A model generated the notes under the pieces. That model worked only from the letters and a program-made list of their open reading frames with translations, did not search any database and was not told the DNA's origin. 64,000 nucleotides of DNA from Phaffia rhodozyma (Eukaryota > Basidiomycota > Tremellomycetes > Cystofilobasidiales > Mrakiaceae), in assembly GCA_014706385.1 (NCBI GenBank), contig JACGZH010000004.1:1736001-1800000 (forward strand), given 5' to 3'. The translations under genes were made by a program, and so were the position numbers. Below are positions 35,459 to 47,100 of this stretch, one piece after another; the first letter of the stretch is position 1; each line of letters opens with the position of its first letter.

Positions 35459-38400
35459 TCAGAACATGCTCTCGATTGTCGTACGAAGTGGGATCATTGT
35501 ACTAAAGAGGTCCAAGACTTGTGGAACGGTCATGTTGGGCACATCCAGCATCTCCGAATCGACCGCCTGTGTACTCAGTTTGACAAGGGAAGAATCGAAC
35601 GAATAAGTCCAACATCTAAAATCAAGGAAGAAAGAGTGAGGGGACGAACGACAAAAGACCGGGGCCATTGGACGTGCTGTTCTTTGCTTGATAAGTTCTG
35701 CTGATCAGAAGAATGCCACGAATAGTTGACCTTTCCGTCCGGTTCGACAGATCGATCTATAGGATCTCCTTTGGATCTGATGAGCATAAGAAGAACCGAC
35801 TGGAAGAATTGGGCCTGGCATGCGCAGAGATCAAACGGCTGGAAGGAGGCGACCTGGCAGTAACCTTGGGCGGCATAGAGAGCATCCAACTGCACGAGAT
35901 AACCAGAAGGATGTCAATGAGAATGTACAAGTTTGACATCGTGAAGGAAGAGAAAAGAAGAGATTATTTACAAACTCAGTCTCGTACTGAGCCGGGAGTT
36001 GATTGAAATTCTGCGACATAGAGGATAGTCGAAATGAAAGGTGTCAGTATGGTTCACTGCTCGTCGCCGATGAGCCAAGATCCGAAGAGAAGAACGACTA
36101 ATATTCACCTTTGCTAGCCACACCGTCGCCGAGGCCGTGCCGATATAGGTAAGCTCGTGCATGATTCCCAATACTGATCTTATGTCCTCTATCCCTCTCA
36201 CGACCTTAAGTGCACTTTCCACGGCTTGAACGAAACACTTTATCCCAGCAAAGTTTTTCGGAGGCGTGACCTTGGATTCTTCGTCGTCCACGAGAGAAAG
36301 ATAGAACGTCGGCGCTTTGGCAGATGTGGCAGTACTTGAGCTGAGGAATAGGAGGTCGAAGTCGAATTCGGCAATTCTGGAATAGTGATTGATGAGTATC
36401 TGGGAGGCGGGAAGGAGCTTGTACACATGCGCCTCGGGATCTTGATCTTGAAGGCCAGAGAAGAAGGATATGGAAGGTTTAGCAGATTGATCGTCGGCAA
36501 AGGTGATGACCAGTGACGTTATCTGCTCGCTCGTGCAAATAGAAATAGGAAGAAAAGCACCAACCAAGTGATTCACTGGAGTGCCCCCTTTTCGACACCT
36601 TCCACCTTTCTTTCCAGTGTTCCATCTGATCCTTCCCTCTCTCGACCAGGAGCGTTCTAACTTTTGCATCCTGTGAGGAGTTGAGAGAGTTGAGCCCCCA
36701 GTATAGGTTAGTAAGCTCCCAGATCGAGGCGGTGTGTTGGTCGCAAGGGTTCGAATATTTCGGGTGGTCGACGATCCAAAGACAAGGATCTAACATCGCT
36801 CTTCGATTGATCATTCCAGGCCTAGGGAGCGGCACTAATATCAGCAACTGAGCCGTCAACAAACATGAATGATGATGGGACGAACAGCAGATGGTGAACC
36901 TCCAACAAGTTTTCGAAGGCAGTTAATGCATAAAATGTCCGCTCTCTATCCTGAAGGAAAGAAAAAAGGCAGAGATACAAGAGGGCAGAGTTTGAGTGTC
37001 AGGTTTCTTGCATGGATAGTAGAAGGATGCAACTATGGTTTGTGGGTCATACTAGAACGAGCCGAGCTTCGAGCGCGTCTTCAGGAAGAGGCCGGACATG
37101 CTCGCGATGGAGACCGAGTTCATAAGCTATTCGGATAGCTACATTGATAACAAAGATCACGAGTGTAAGCACAACAAGAAGAGAGAAAAAGGGAAAGCAT
37201 ACAGCATAAATGGCGAGGCAGATAGCGGAAGAGGTCAGCGACTTGAGTGTGTATGAGCGCTTGCTTATCCTCTTCTAAGTCAACACACACACACACACAC
37301 ACGCATGAATCGCTAGGCCCATGATACGGAACATCCGTTGCTAGATATAGTCTAGATAGGCTGACACGAGCAGGAGTGTGCGACTCACCATAACCAACTA
37401 ATTTCCAGCCACCACCAGCGACTTCGTCCGTTCTTCTCCAGAAACCGAGCAGGAATAATGCTTGACAAAGGCCAATTTCACAAACTCCCTCGGCAAAGGC
37501 GAGGCCTGAGAGAGATTTAGCGAACATTCGGAGACGGGCGTGCCGGTCAACTAGGGTTAGTTGCGTCGCGGCCATGAGAATAGCAGTGTACAAGACAGGG
37601 CTCGTCGAGCGCGTCCACTCGGGCGTATGCAATACGGAATCTCTGTCGAAGAACGATAAGGAACTGTCAGTTCAAGTGTGGTGTTTAGATAGGTAGGAGA
37701 ACAGAGAGCAAACGCGCACTGACAGGAGTGAACAAATAGGATTTAATCGGTTCATAAATCTGAGAGAAGGTATGAGAGTGGTCAGCATGCGATGTAAGCG
37801 CTTATCAACTCCACTCGCTCTGGTAGACAATGATGAGAGAAAAAAAAGGAAAGGAAGCACAGACATACACAGAAAACAGTGTTTTTGCCTCCTTTTCTGT
37901 CACAATTCCCTCGTCCACCGGTGTCTTCCAATCCTTAGTCGTCTTGGGCGCAGAGCCAGAAAAGATCTTTTTAAACGACTGCTTCGGCCTTTGGTCCACC
38001 GATCCCAGCCTGCCTAGCTTTTCTCGGTCGTCTCCGCCCATGACGAAAGACCTGCTGCCATGTGAAGCTCTATGAGCCATTGAATCGGTCGTACGGGTTG
38101 GGCTTGTTGTCGTGTCTGATGTTGTATTTGAGGAACGGGCGACACCTTGACTGTTTCCCAGAGACTGCGTGGGAAAATCTTCAAGCGGAGGAGAGATATA
38201 CGGCGGGTTGAACATTGGCTGTTCGTTTTGAGAGATAATAGGTCTAGAAGTTAGTTCCCTAGGAGTAGGGAACGAGTCGGCCTCGTACGGGCTGGAAAAG
38301 AGATCGTAGGGATATTCGACCTGCGGTCCATCTAAGGAGAAGCTAAGCTCCTCAGAATGCATCTCGGATGGAGAGTTATCCATATACGAGACGGGCTGCT

Positions 38401-38749
38401 GTTGTCGTTGCTGTTGCTGTTGTTGTTGTTGTTGCTGCTGTTGTGAGTGCGAATAAGAGGACGGATTATTGTAGCCTTCATATTGATTTGATTGTTGCAT
38501 CGCGACAGTGCTGTTTTGTTGGTACAGCTGATTCCGCGGAACGTACGGATACGTCGTGTAGAGGCCAGGATCTGGATATGTTTCAGATTCTGGACTGAAA
38601 GAGACTGAGCTCTGAGAAGATTGGTTTGCGAGATGTTGGCGCTGACGTAGTTGCTGCTGCTGTTCTTGCTGTATGTGTTCTTCTGCTTGCAGGATCCGTT
38701 GCTGCCGTTGCTGAGAGGTGGAAAGTGATGAATCGGCAAAGTAAGCCAT
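35459..38749 (-). CDS. Fungal-specific transcription factor domain protein
   Basis: Starts MAYFADSSLSTSQQRQQ. The first 300 residues are rich in Gln and Ser with a 12-Gln run. The regulatory domain follows: WKTPVDEGIVTEKEAKTLF, joined to FMNRLNPICSLL, then VLHTPEWTRSTSPVLYTAIL, GLCQALFLLGFWRR and GWKLVGY joined to AIRIAYELGLHREH. Later exons give PCLWIVDHPKYS, WELTNLYWGLNS and a C-terminus ending LRTTIESMF. The order matches the fungal_trans middle homology domain found in Zn2Cys6 regulators. No six-cysteine cluster is visible in the N-terminal exon or directly upstream. It may sit in an unseen upstream exon, or the protein may act without it. Confidence 0.82.
37283..37303 (+). repeat. (CA)n microsatellite
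   Basis: About ten CA units in an intron of the transcription factor gene. Confidence 0.8.
38396..38444 (-). repeat. CAG/CAA tract in transcription factor
   Basis: Encodes 12 Gln, one Arg and three more Gln in the N-terminal region of the fungal-specific transcription factor. Confidence 0.85.
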
Positions 38750-39504
38750 TTCGGCTGACTCCGAGCTGAATTCTTGACAAGCCGAATGCAGGCAATTGGT
38801 TTGTGTTTAATCGATAACCCGAATCTTGTCTTTCTGACAACTGATCAGCCTAATGAGCAAGAAGAGATAGAGACCGGCGATAGTGAGTGGAGATGGGGAT
38901 GGGGATGAGAGTGAGAAGGAGATGGACGCTGATGTGAAGAAGAAAAAAAATCCGAAGAAGGCCTAGAGAAGATATGGGCGGCAAGGAAAGGAGGAGAGAA
39001 AAAGGAACTGATCGAAAAGAAAAGAGGGAGAAACAGGAACAAGGCACGCGGCTACAAGCAAGACGATGTGAAACGAGTGTGCCTGAGGATGAAGAAGAGC
39101 ACCGTGGATAGACAGGACGCAGGAAGCAACGAGACTTGTACGACCGGCGGGGGGCGAGGGAGCCCGCCTGGGGAGAGAGGGGGCGGTCAGGAATTATATT
39201 TACTAACGTTTTAGACAAACAAATCTGTCCCACTCTGCCATCCAAGCCTGAACACGCATTAGTGATCAATAGGATAAATATCGAAATTCAAGTGATCGGC
39301 CGCAGCAAATTGAACCATCCGATCGTGCGCCTGCCTGTCTGACACGTGTATTCTTGTCTCTTCCTCATCATTCGCCTCCAGCCTGTTCCTCGGAGATACG
39401 TTGTTGACAGATAATCCTTTATAGATTAAGCTTCCTGATCTGGTTATGCACATATTGAGTCATTAATTATCAAAGACGATCAAGCACATCGTCAAAGAGT
39501 TGGG
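38750..39504. other. Intergenic region
   Basis: 755 bp between the transcription factor start and the PSO2 stop. A GA-rich stretch at 38880-39030 suits a pyrimidine-rich leader read on the minus strand. No gene seen. Confidence 0.45.
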
Positions 39505-42500
39505 TCAGGTCTGAGGAGAGGTGACATAGAGATACCGTAAAGACGGAACTCTAGTGTTCCGGCTACTCGCTCCTCTTCCCATCGCGGGCAAAGCATTGAT
39601 CCTTTCTTCTAACGTGGCTTGTATCAAAGAGAGAGAAGAGTGATTGGAAATCTTTCCGGGTATGTCGACCGGATAGCTCCAACGGCCGTCTTCCTTTTCT
39701 TCTTCTCTCCATGTGTTTACTCTTTCTCTCTTCTTGGGCAGACCGTCCTTCGGATGAACGGGCTTCCTCATCACCAGTAATCTATCGAGCGATACTCTAT
39801 TATTCCTCCACGACCGTCGACCAATCTTTTTTTCTTCAACACAGCCCATTTCTTGATCCTGAAACAGACAGATAGCCAAGCACAGTCAACCAATGATCAA
39901 ACAGATCCATTCCTCCGAATCAATCAGCTCACTCGTGCACTCGAGCATTTCTTCTCCAATTCGTCAAAGAGCACTGACCATATGTCCATCTTTTGTCGAG
40001 AACCCTGAGAGCCCACATTCACTGTAGGAATCATCCGAGGCTCTCCTGGTACGGAGAGCGCAAAACACGTCAACTCTGTGAACGAGCTAGGAGGAAAAAT
40101 AATAAAAATGGAACATCCGGCAGAAGGAGAAGAAAGAACCCGGATCAGAGTTTTGTCTATCGTTCCGCTGTGACGAGAAAGGCGATGACGAATCGAGAAA
40201 CTTACCTATGCTCCGAATACGGGACTAGCGAGAGGGGAGGAAGATCACATCAGCGGGCAGAATCGTTCACCTCCACGCCGAGTCCCCTTACACCGTGCGA
40301 CGCCAGAGCCACAGTTAGCAAAGTGCTTGATACTTACCTCCGTACATGGTCACTTTGTCAGAAGATCCTCTCGATGGCTTGAGATCCCTCGCGTCGAATG
40401 TTGCCTGTTGGTCCCTTGCGATCAGCATGTTCAGATCCGCACTGGCGCTCATGTTGGTTCCGCCATTTGGAGTGTATCTGCCAAGTCCATATATGTCTTT
40501 GAGCCAAGCTGTTGGGAAGCAAGAAGACAGGTAGACAAGAGGAAAGCAAAATACTGACGTCCACCCGGTCGGTCGGAATCCAATGATTCGATCGAACAAG
40601 GTAGTGTGTTTCTTCAGATATGCCGTCAAACCTTCATGGCTAATGTCATGCAAAGAGATCATATGAACTTGAGACTAGACAATATTGACAGGCGTTAGGA
40701 GACTGCCAGAACGTAGAGAACAATACAGACTGCCGAATCGTTCTCACCTGGGATGGATTATCAGTAATTAGCTCATTCAGCTCTGGGTCCTCTGTTTGGT
40801 CATTCACAATCGCTCGCTTATATGCATCGCAATAGATCCTCGAGCCGAGCGCGTGAGCGATACCTTTCACAATTCTCTCCTTTCCGATCGAGTACGTTCC
40901 TACAGCGACAAGCGTCCTAAGCCCTCTCCGACGGATTCGATCTGCTTCCGTTTTTTTCTGCTCCTCCGTATCAAACTTGTGGAGCCAGTCGGTCATCATT
41001 GATTTCGACTCGCCAGGCGAACCGGTGATGGCCGACCGGGAGTCCTGCGCAATATTCATCGGACCACCCTGGACCAATTCCCGCGCCAAGAGAGATACTG
41101 ATTCGATCACCGTCGGCTGAGGCGGAAAGCAGTACTGTAGTCAAAGAATGAGGATAAGAGGAGGAAGATGCAACATTCAGTCCTAAACGCATGCCGAACA
41201 CAAATCTTTCGTGCATCCGCGCAAAGCACACACCTTAGGATTCAGATACGTTGTGTCCAAATAAATCTCGTCCAGCTTAGCCTTCCTGATGGCAGGGTGC
41301 ATGACATGCTTTGGACAGGCTCGGAAGTCTCCACAGTGGAGGTATCGATAAACCTTTGGCCCGCCTAATCCTTGGGCAACGTAAGGAGAGTCGCCAGCAT
41401 GAACCGTTCGTCTACCTTCAAACAAGAAGATGGCTGATCCCGGACCTGTCAATAGAATGACAACAAGAAATTTAAGAGGATGTTCACTGAAAATTCTTAT
41501 TGAAATAGGAAAAAGGAAAAAGAGGAAAAGACGGGTCGAAAAAGCCGCAAGAAAACTTACAATGATTCGCCTCGATCATCGTACAGACCACTCCGCCCGT
41601 TCCCGGCAACTCTGTCGGTTTATCGAATTCTAGTGGTTTGACCCATTTAGAATCCACACCAAGCTTCCGAATGATCAAATTGGCTGTCGTTTGGGAACAA
41701 TATATCGGGCCATGCTTCCATGTTTTGGACAGTTTGGTGTAGTGGTCAGAATGAGCACTAGACATGAAGAAAAGGCATATAGGAACCGCTGTCAAATCCT
41801 AAGAGCCGTTAAGAAGAAAGATGAACGGAACCACTTACTGGCTTAATAGACTAGAAACATCAACAAAACCACATATATGTCAGTTTGAGAATGTCTAAAA
41901 AGAAATCGTACAGAGACATTCTATCGAGCATGGTCAAACTCACTAAGCGGTTACCTTTGGGATCTTTCCATACCGGAACCCATCGACGCATATAGGCATT
42001 CCTGTGAGAACCTACCGAACGTCTCAAAAGTGGCAGTCGCATTAGTCTTTGTGCGCACCAGTCAAAGAGAAGGTAGCAATCCGATCGAACCTTGAAAAAA
42101 GGAGCGCGTCGTCGTTCGCCAGCTTTAATGACCTTGCCTCCTCGTTTGATCGACCGGTCATCCTCGACGTCTTTCCACACGTCAACCGTTTTACTCTTGG
42201 TCATCATCATCGCAAATGCGTTTTTCGTCGGTGGTGGTAGTGATGGTTTGGTTTTGTAATCTTCCTCAATGCTACTCTCATCTTCGTCTTCGATCATCTC
42301 TACCGGATCCTCCTCTTCCCCGTCATCTCCTAAGCCATATCGTTCGTAATCCTCCTCTTCGTCTTCTCCAGGATCGAGCATGCCTTCCTGTTCATCATCA
42401 TGCATCCCAAACCCTTCATCTCTGTACAGTCCAGGAAGATCATCCTCCCCGGGCGCAATGTCAGACATGGCTCGTTTCTCTTGGAGTACGCCAGAGAACG

Positions 42501-43206
42501 TCAGGTCGATCGACTCATTTGCCGCGGCTTGAGACGTTGTTTGCTCCCAATTCAGGCAAGAACGCGGACGATCGTTGATAACTAGTTTAGACCCATCAGA
42601 TACAGTAGCAGCTGATGGCATATGTTCGAATGTTTCTTGGTCTATAATGATGATTGAATGGGAGTCAGGACCGGTAGAGGATTCTTCAGCCCCGGTGATC
42701 TTGGTTGATAGTTTTGAGGCGGATGGCGGATGAGACCGTCGAGTGGTACGAGGTAGGGATTCAGAAACCAGACATCGATCCAAGTCCAAACAGTTCTCCG
42801 TCGCCGCTCCTTCAACCTTTGGGAGTCCTGGAGGAGAAACCCCAGAGGCATTCAAGCTAAGCTTGAAATCACTAGATGAGCTCTCCCGTTTTTGTCGTTG
42901 TTTCCCACCTTCCCGTGGTTCGATAAGTTCGACCTCTACGAGATCCTCATCAGACGAGTCCAGCAGGCAGACAGGCTCGTCCACCGTTCCCTGCTCTAAC
43001 GAAATCTTCCTCTTCTTGATCGAACCTGTTACTAATCGACCGGGCCGTCTCCGTCCAGATCCATCCGACAAGGTATCAGGTGGTATCCGGGGTTTCGATG
43101 GAGAGGACGTAGTCGTCAAGGTGGATGTGGAGGCCACCGGTTGTTTCTGAAAGAATCCAAGAAGACTGGTCTGTCCGGCCAGACTCGAGGGAGGCGGCGG
43201 GGCCAT
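39505..43206 (-). CDS. PSO2: DNA interstrand-crosslink repair nuclease, SNM1/Pso2 family
   Basis: Metallo-beta-lactamase/beta-CASP 5'-exonuclease acting in the nucleus on crosslinked DNA. The N-terminal 380 residues are disordered and acidic and begin [19 protein letters not shown], which includes a PIP-box-like Q-x-x-L-x-x-F-F. The nuclease domain starts VLTGMPICVDGFRYGKIPK. Joining VTAY, a 12-nt exon and AHSDHYTKL restores the metal motif HAHSDH. Further motifs are CTMIEANHC, TVHAGDS, LHCGDFRA and LDEIYLDTTYLNPK. Next come GTYSIGKERI (beta-CASP), VPYSEHSSFTEL and IPTVNVGS. The tail ends YLYVTSPQT. About twelve introns. Domain order and length fit fungal Pso2. Confidence 0.92.
41839..41850 (-). 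other. PSO2: 12-nt micro-exon of PSO2
   Basis: TCTATTAAGCCA is bounded by a TTCTAG acceptor and a GTAAGT donor. Joining it in phase to VTA-TA upstream and T-GCT-CAT downstream gives Y-L-L-S-H-A-H-S-D-H, which restores the first His of the catalytic HxHxDH motif. Confidence 0.75.
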
Positions 43207-44155
43207 ACGTGAGCGTGTTTTGACTGCTTTATTTGAGGGAGACCGGATGAAGAACGGGTGGGCGGAAGGGCCGATGGTGTTTGGGTTGTATGTTTTCTTG
43301 GATCATCCATCGCTGGGCGCGGACGTTTAAACGACCATGGGATCAACGTCATCATTGAGGTCTCTGCCATTTTGGATATATCCCAAAAACAGAGTGCGAA
43401 ACGCAGATATCAAACGTCAAACGGTCAAGACATAGACAGCAGACAAGTAAATAAACGAGCAAGCATCAGATAGTCAGATTCACAACAACCAGCCGGCCCG
43501 GCTCACTCATTCTCTTGTATAAGTCTTCTTTCCGTTCCGACGCGTGTCTGTCACATATACCAGTACATCAGTTTCAACCCGAAATCTCATTCGAAACGAG
43601 CACGCGTACTACAAAATGGCTTCAGATCGACGCGTTATATACAAAAGGAAGAACGTAAACGACAACGAAGAGAAATGCGAGGGATGAACTGAAGACCGAA
43701 CTAGACAGACAACGGAGAGACCCAGATGGTAGATGATAGAGTAGAGAGTAAAATTATTAGAAGAAATTTTATATGAAGAGGAGAAAAAAGAAAGGAGAAG
43801 AACAAGACAAATCTGTTTAGTGCAAGAGGGAATTTATGTTTGGAAAGAATCGGAGGGTTATTCGAATGAGAATCGATAGAACAAGGGAAACTATGTTGGG
43901 AGGAAAGCGACACATGAGTAAAAGTCGGGAGGCAGGAAGAGAGGAAGAACATGTATGGAAATTGAAAGGAGAAAAGAAAGAATCCCCAACAAATTGTACT
44001 GGTAAGAACGACGAGAAGAGTTAACGGCAAGGAGGACATATGCATCTAAACTTGAACCAAAAAGGAAAGAAAGAAGAGAGAGAAAGAAAAGAAAAAAGAA
44101 AAAGAAAAATGTACATCTACTTAGATGTCTTCGTCTTCACATATGAGACCCTCAA
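43207..44155. other. Intergenic: PSO2 promoter and 3' end of GATA-factor gene
   Basis: 949 bp, with a GA-rich stretch at 43750-44110. Apparent ORFs are low-complexity. No gene seen. Confidence 0.45.
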
Positions 44156-47100
44156 TCAGGGCTTGCCTCCGTGCTCAGCCATCAAGTTTGCACTTAGCTG
44201 CTGAGCCTCTGAGACTCTCCTCGCCCGCTTTGTCGTCCCTGCTCCTGTCCCGGTCGCTGTGGTAGAAGGTCCGGAGAGACCGAGGCCAAACCCATTGGGG
44301 TTTGAATGGGAGAACGAGGACCCAGACCCAGACTCGGAGCTAGCGTTCTGGCCTGAGCTCGATTTCGGTCGATTGCCAACAGAGACCAATCCAGCCGAGC
44401 TCTTTCGTTGAAGCGCCGGGTCTTTCTGACCGGTGATCCGGTTACGTTTCTTGATAACGTCCGTTTTGAGGGACAACGGTCGGACAACGCCATGAAGCTT
44501 ATAGAACAACCCGCAGGCGTTACAGAGCGGGTTTCCATCCGGATCTCGTCTCCAAAGAGGAGTGTTGGTGGTATGACAATTTGAACAGATCGTCGGAGGC
44601 TCTCCGGCCTGTCCACCAGTGGCACCACCGGTACTGGCCGAAGCGGTAGAGGACGAACCCTCCGGTGTGTTTCCTTCGGAGTTTCCTCCACACCCAGGCC
44701 CAGGTGTTACCGGTTTGGACTGGTCGCCCTTCGGCTTGGAAGTCTGAGAGCTCGGGGTGGAAAGTGTACCGAGAGTAGAAGAAAATCGATGGATGGTTGC
44801 CGAGTTGGGTGAACTAGTCGATCGGGAAAGACCAACACCTCGACCTGCACCCGAGTTTTTCCTTGACGGATTTCTCGAACCGGACGCGCTGTTTGATGAC
44901 GGTGGTGGTCCCAACTGAAATTGCTGGAACGAAGAGCTGACCAACCTGGAAGGGCCGGCCGGTCTGACGGCTGAAGAGCTACCACCACCTATACTCTGTG
45001 GAGAATCTGCCAATGGGGAGGTGTACGCTCCGCTAGAGGAATCACTAAGTCCGTTGAAACTGATGCTGTCGTACAAGCTGTCACCATTGCCCAACGTCTG
45101 GGTCGGGTTGATGTGTGTGAATGTGGTACCTCCAGGTCCGGTGGTAGCTCCAGCTCTGACTCCAACCGGATGGGCCGTGGTCGGGTTGATTGGAGAATGA
45201 GGCTGAGAGTTGTTACTCGCGGTGTAGAACAGATTCATCAGGTTTTGCATGTTTACACCTGAAGGTTCGGCCGATGGTTGGCCTAGAGAATCGTATAATG
45301 ATGCATCCGGATGATGGCCGCCTGCTGGTCCATAGCCCGGGGAAGCATCTTGAGACGTAGGTGTCGTCGTGATGGATGTCGCCAAGTTGAACCAGTAGTC
45401 CTCTTGGGGAGTACCGGAGTCTGGGACTTTATCATTCCCACCGACGCCCGGTCGTTCTCCAGGGGTGGAAGACGAGGCAGAAGGATCAAGCTCGAAAAAG
45501 GCACGGTAGGGATCGGACGAGGGGTATTGGAAGGTAAATGTGGAAGACGGAAAGATAGTGTCTGTCGTGCCCGGAGATTCGGAGGGAGCCCGGGTTTCGA
45601 CATCCGGACCGTACGTTGGGTCTCCTCTCGGCACGAACTCGGCCGGTCGTTTTTGACCCTTTATGCGAAGTGATACGCATCAAGAAAAAGGGGAGGGAAA
45701 GAAGCCTGGGTCAGCCGTCGGTCGTCGTGGAAGAAACAAAGAAACATGAGAAAAGAATCCTGGTTCGGGAACTAACCAGTAAACTACTGATCTGAACGTC
45801 CCCATCGGTTGTTGATGTACCCAGCCTAGACGCTCGTCTGGACTCAGAACCACCGGAGCCATCATAAGGGCTTGTACCGAGGCCTGAGCCGGATCCGGAA
45901 CCAGACCCGGTCTGATCGCCTCTGAGAAACATCTGGGTAGGGTAGGCACCTGGTCCGGAGAAGGCGATATCACCTGAAGAATCCAAAAAGGAAAAGCCAC
46001 CGAGATCGTTCCCGCCGAGGTCCAGCATTGATCTCGGGAAAAAGTGTTGGCTGTCAAACCCAGGTTCGAACGGGGCCATCGATTGGAAATGGTTCTGGCC
46101 AGGAATAGGAATCCCTTGGGATCCGACTAAGGACGCGGTTGCCGGTTGATGGGCATGAGAGTTATAGGCAGGAGTAGCGTTGAGGAAGTCCAAGGCGCCG
46201 AGGAGATAATGTGAATGAGCCTCGTTGTGTTCGTATTCAGCGAACGGGGCTCTCGACCTGGATCGTGAGGCCGCTCGCCAATCCATGGACATCCTCGATC
46301 GGGATCGACTCTTTGCTCGCCAGTCCATAACATCAGAGTCTTCCAGCGTGCTTGATTGGACAAGACACCCGCACGCGAGAGATAGACGCATATTCAAAAA
46401 AAAGCATCAATACGTATACGTATAGGGAGCGCACATGCGCGCTTTGTTGAAACAAGAGAAAAGAAAAAGGAGTAAACTCACCTTGGGTTGGGACTATAAG
46501 CATTAAATCCGACGATCCTGGACGTTCGCTGTCTTCTTCCCCTAGTGACCTCCTCTGCCAAGACGTCTTCCTTCTTTTTCGCTTCTTCCTCCAGACTCAC
46601 GTTCTCCTTACCTTCCTCCTTTAACGTTTCCTTTTGCTCATCCTTTTCTTTCGAGAGAAACGAGCTGCCGAGCGAACCGGGCGGTTTGTGGGCATCCCCG
46701 ATCGCGGCAAGCGCGGCGTCGGAGAGAAGGATGTTCAATGAGAGATCAGACTCTGTCTTTATTGGCTTGGCGTCTACAGTGGTCGACCCATCGGGCTTTC
46801 CGGACTGGCTAGCGACGGTCGGCACGGTCGGTACGACGGCGGAAGCCGCTTGGGCTGCAGCGGCCTGTTCGGCCAACTCTTTCTTTCTCAGGTTCATTGC
46901 CATCATCCTCCACGTCAAGTTCTCCATCCGTTGGCCGTTCGGTAGCTCTGATTTATGTTTCGAGTACATCTTCCAGACCTGAGCAGCGACAGGATCGGTG
47001 TGTGGGTTCGGTTCATCTGTTCCTATCGTCTGTGCTGTTGGCGAGTTGAGTTCGGACGAGTTTTCTTCCTGGACGGGTGACGGGTAAGATGGGTAAGGTG

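Noticed and set aside
41760..41795. Loss of the first catalytic His in PSO2 (SSAHSDH reading)
   Set aside because: Explained by the 12-nt micro-exon and correct splice phases, which restore HAHSDH.
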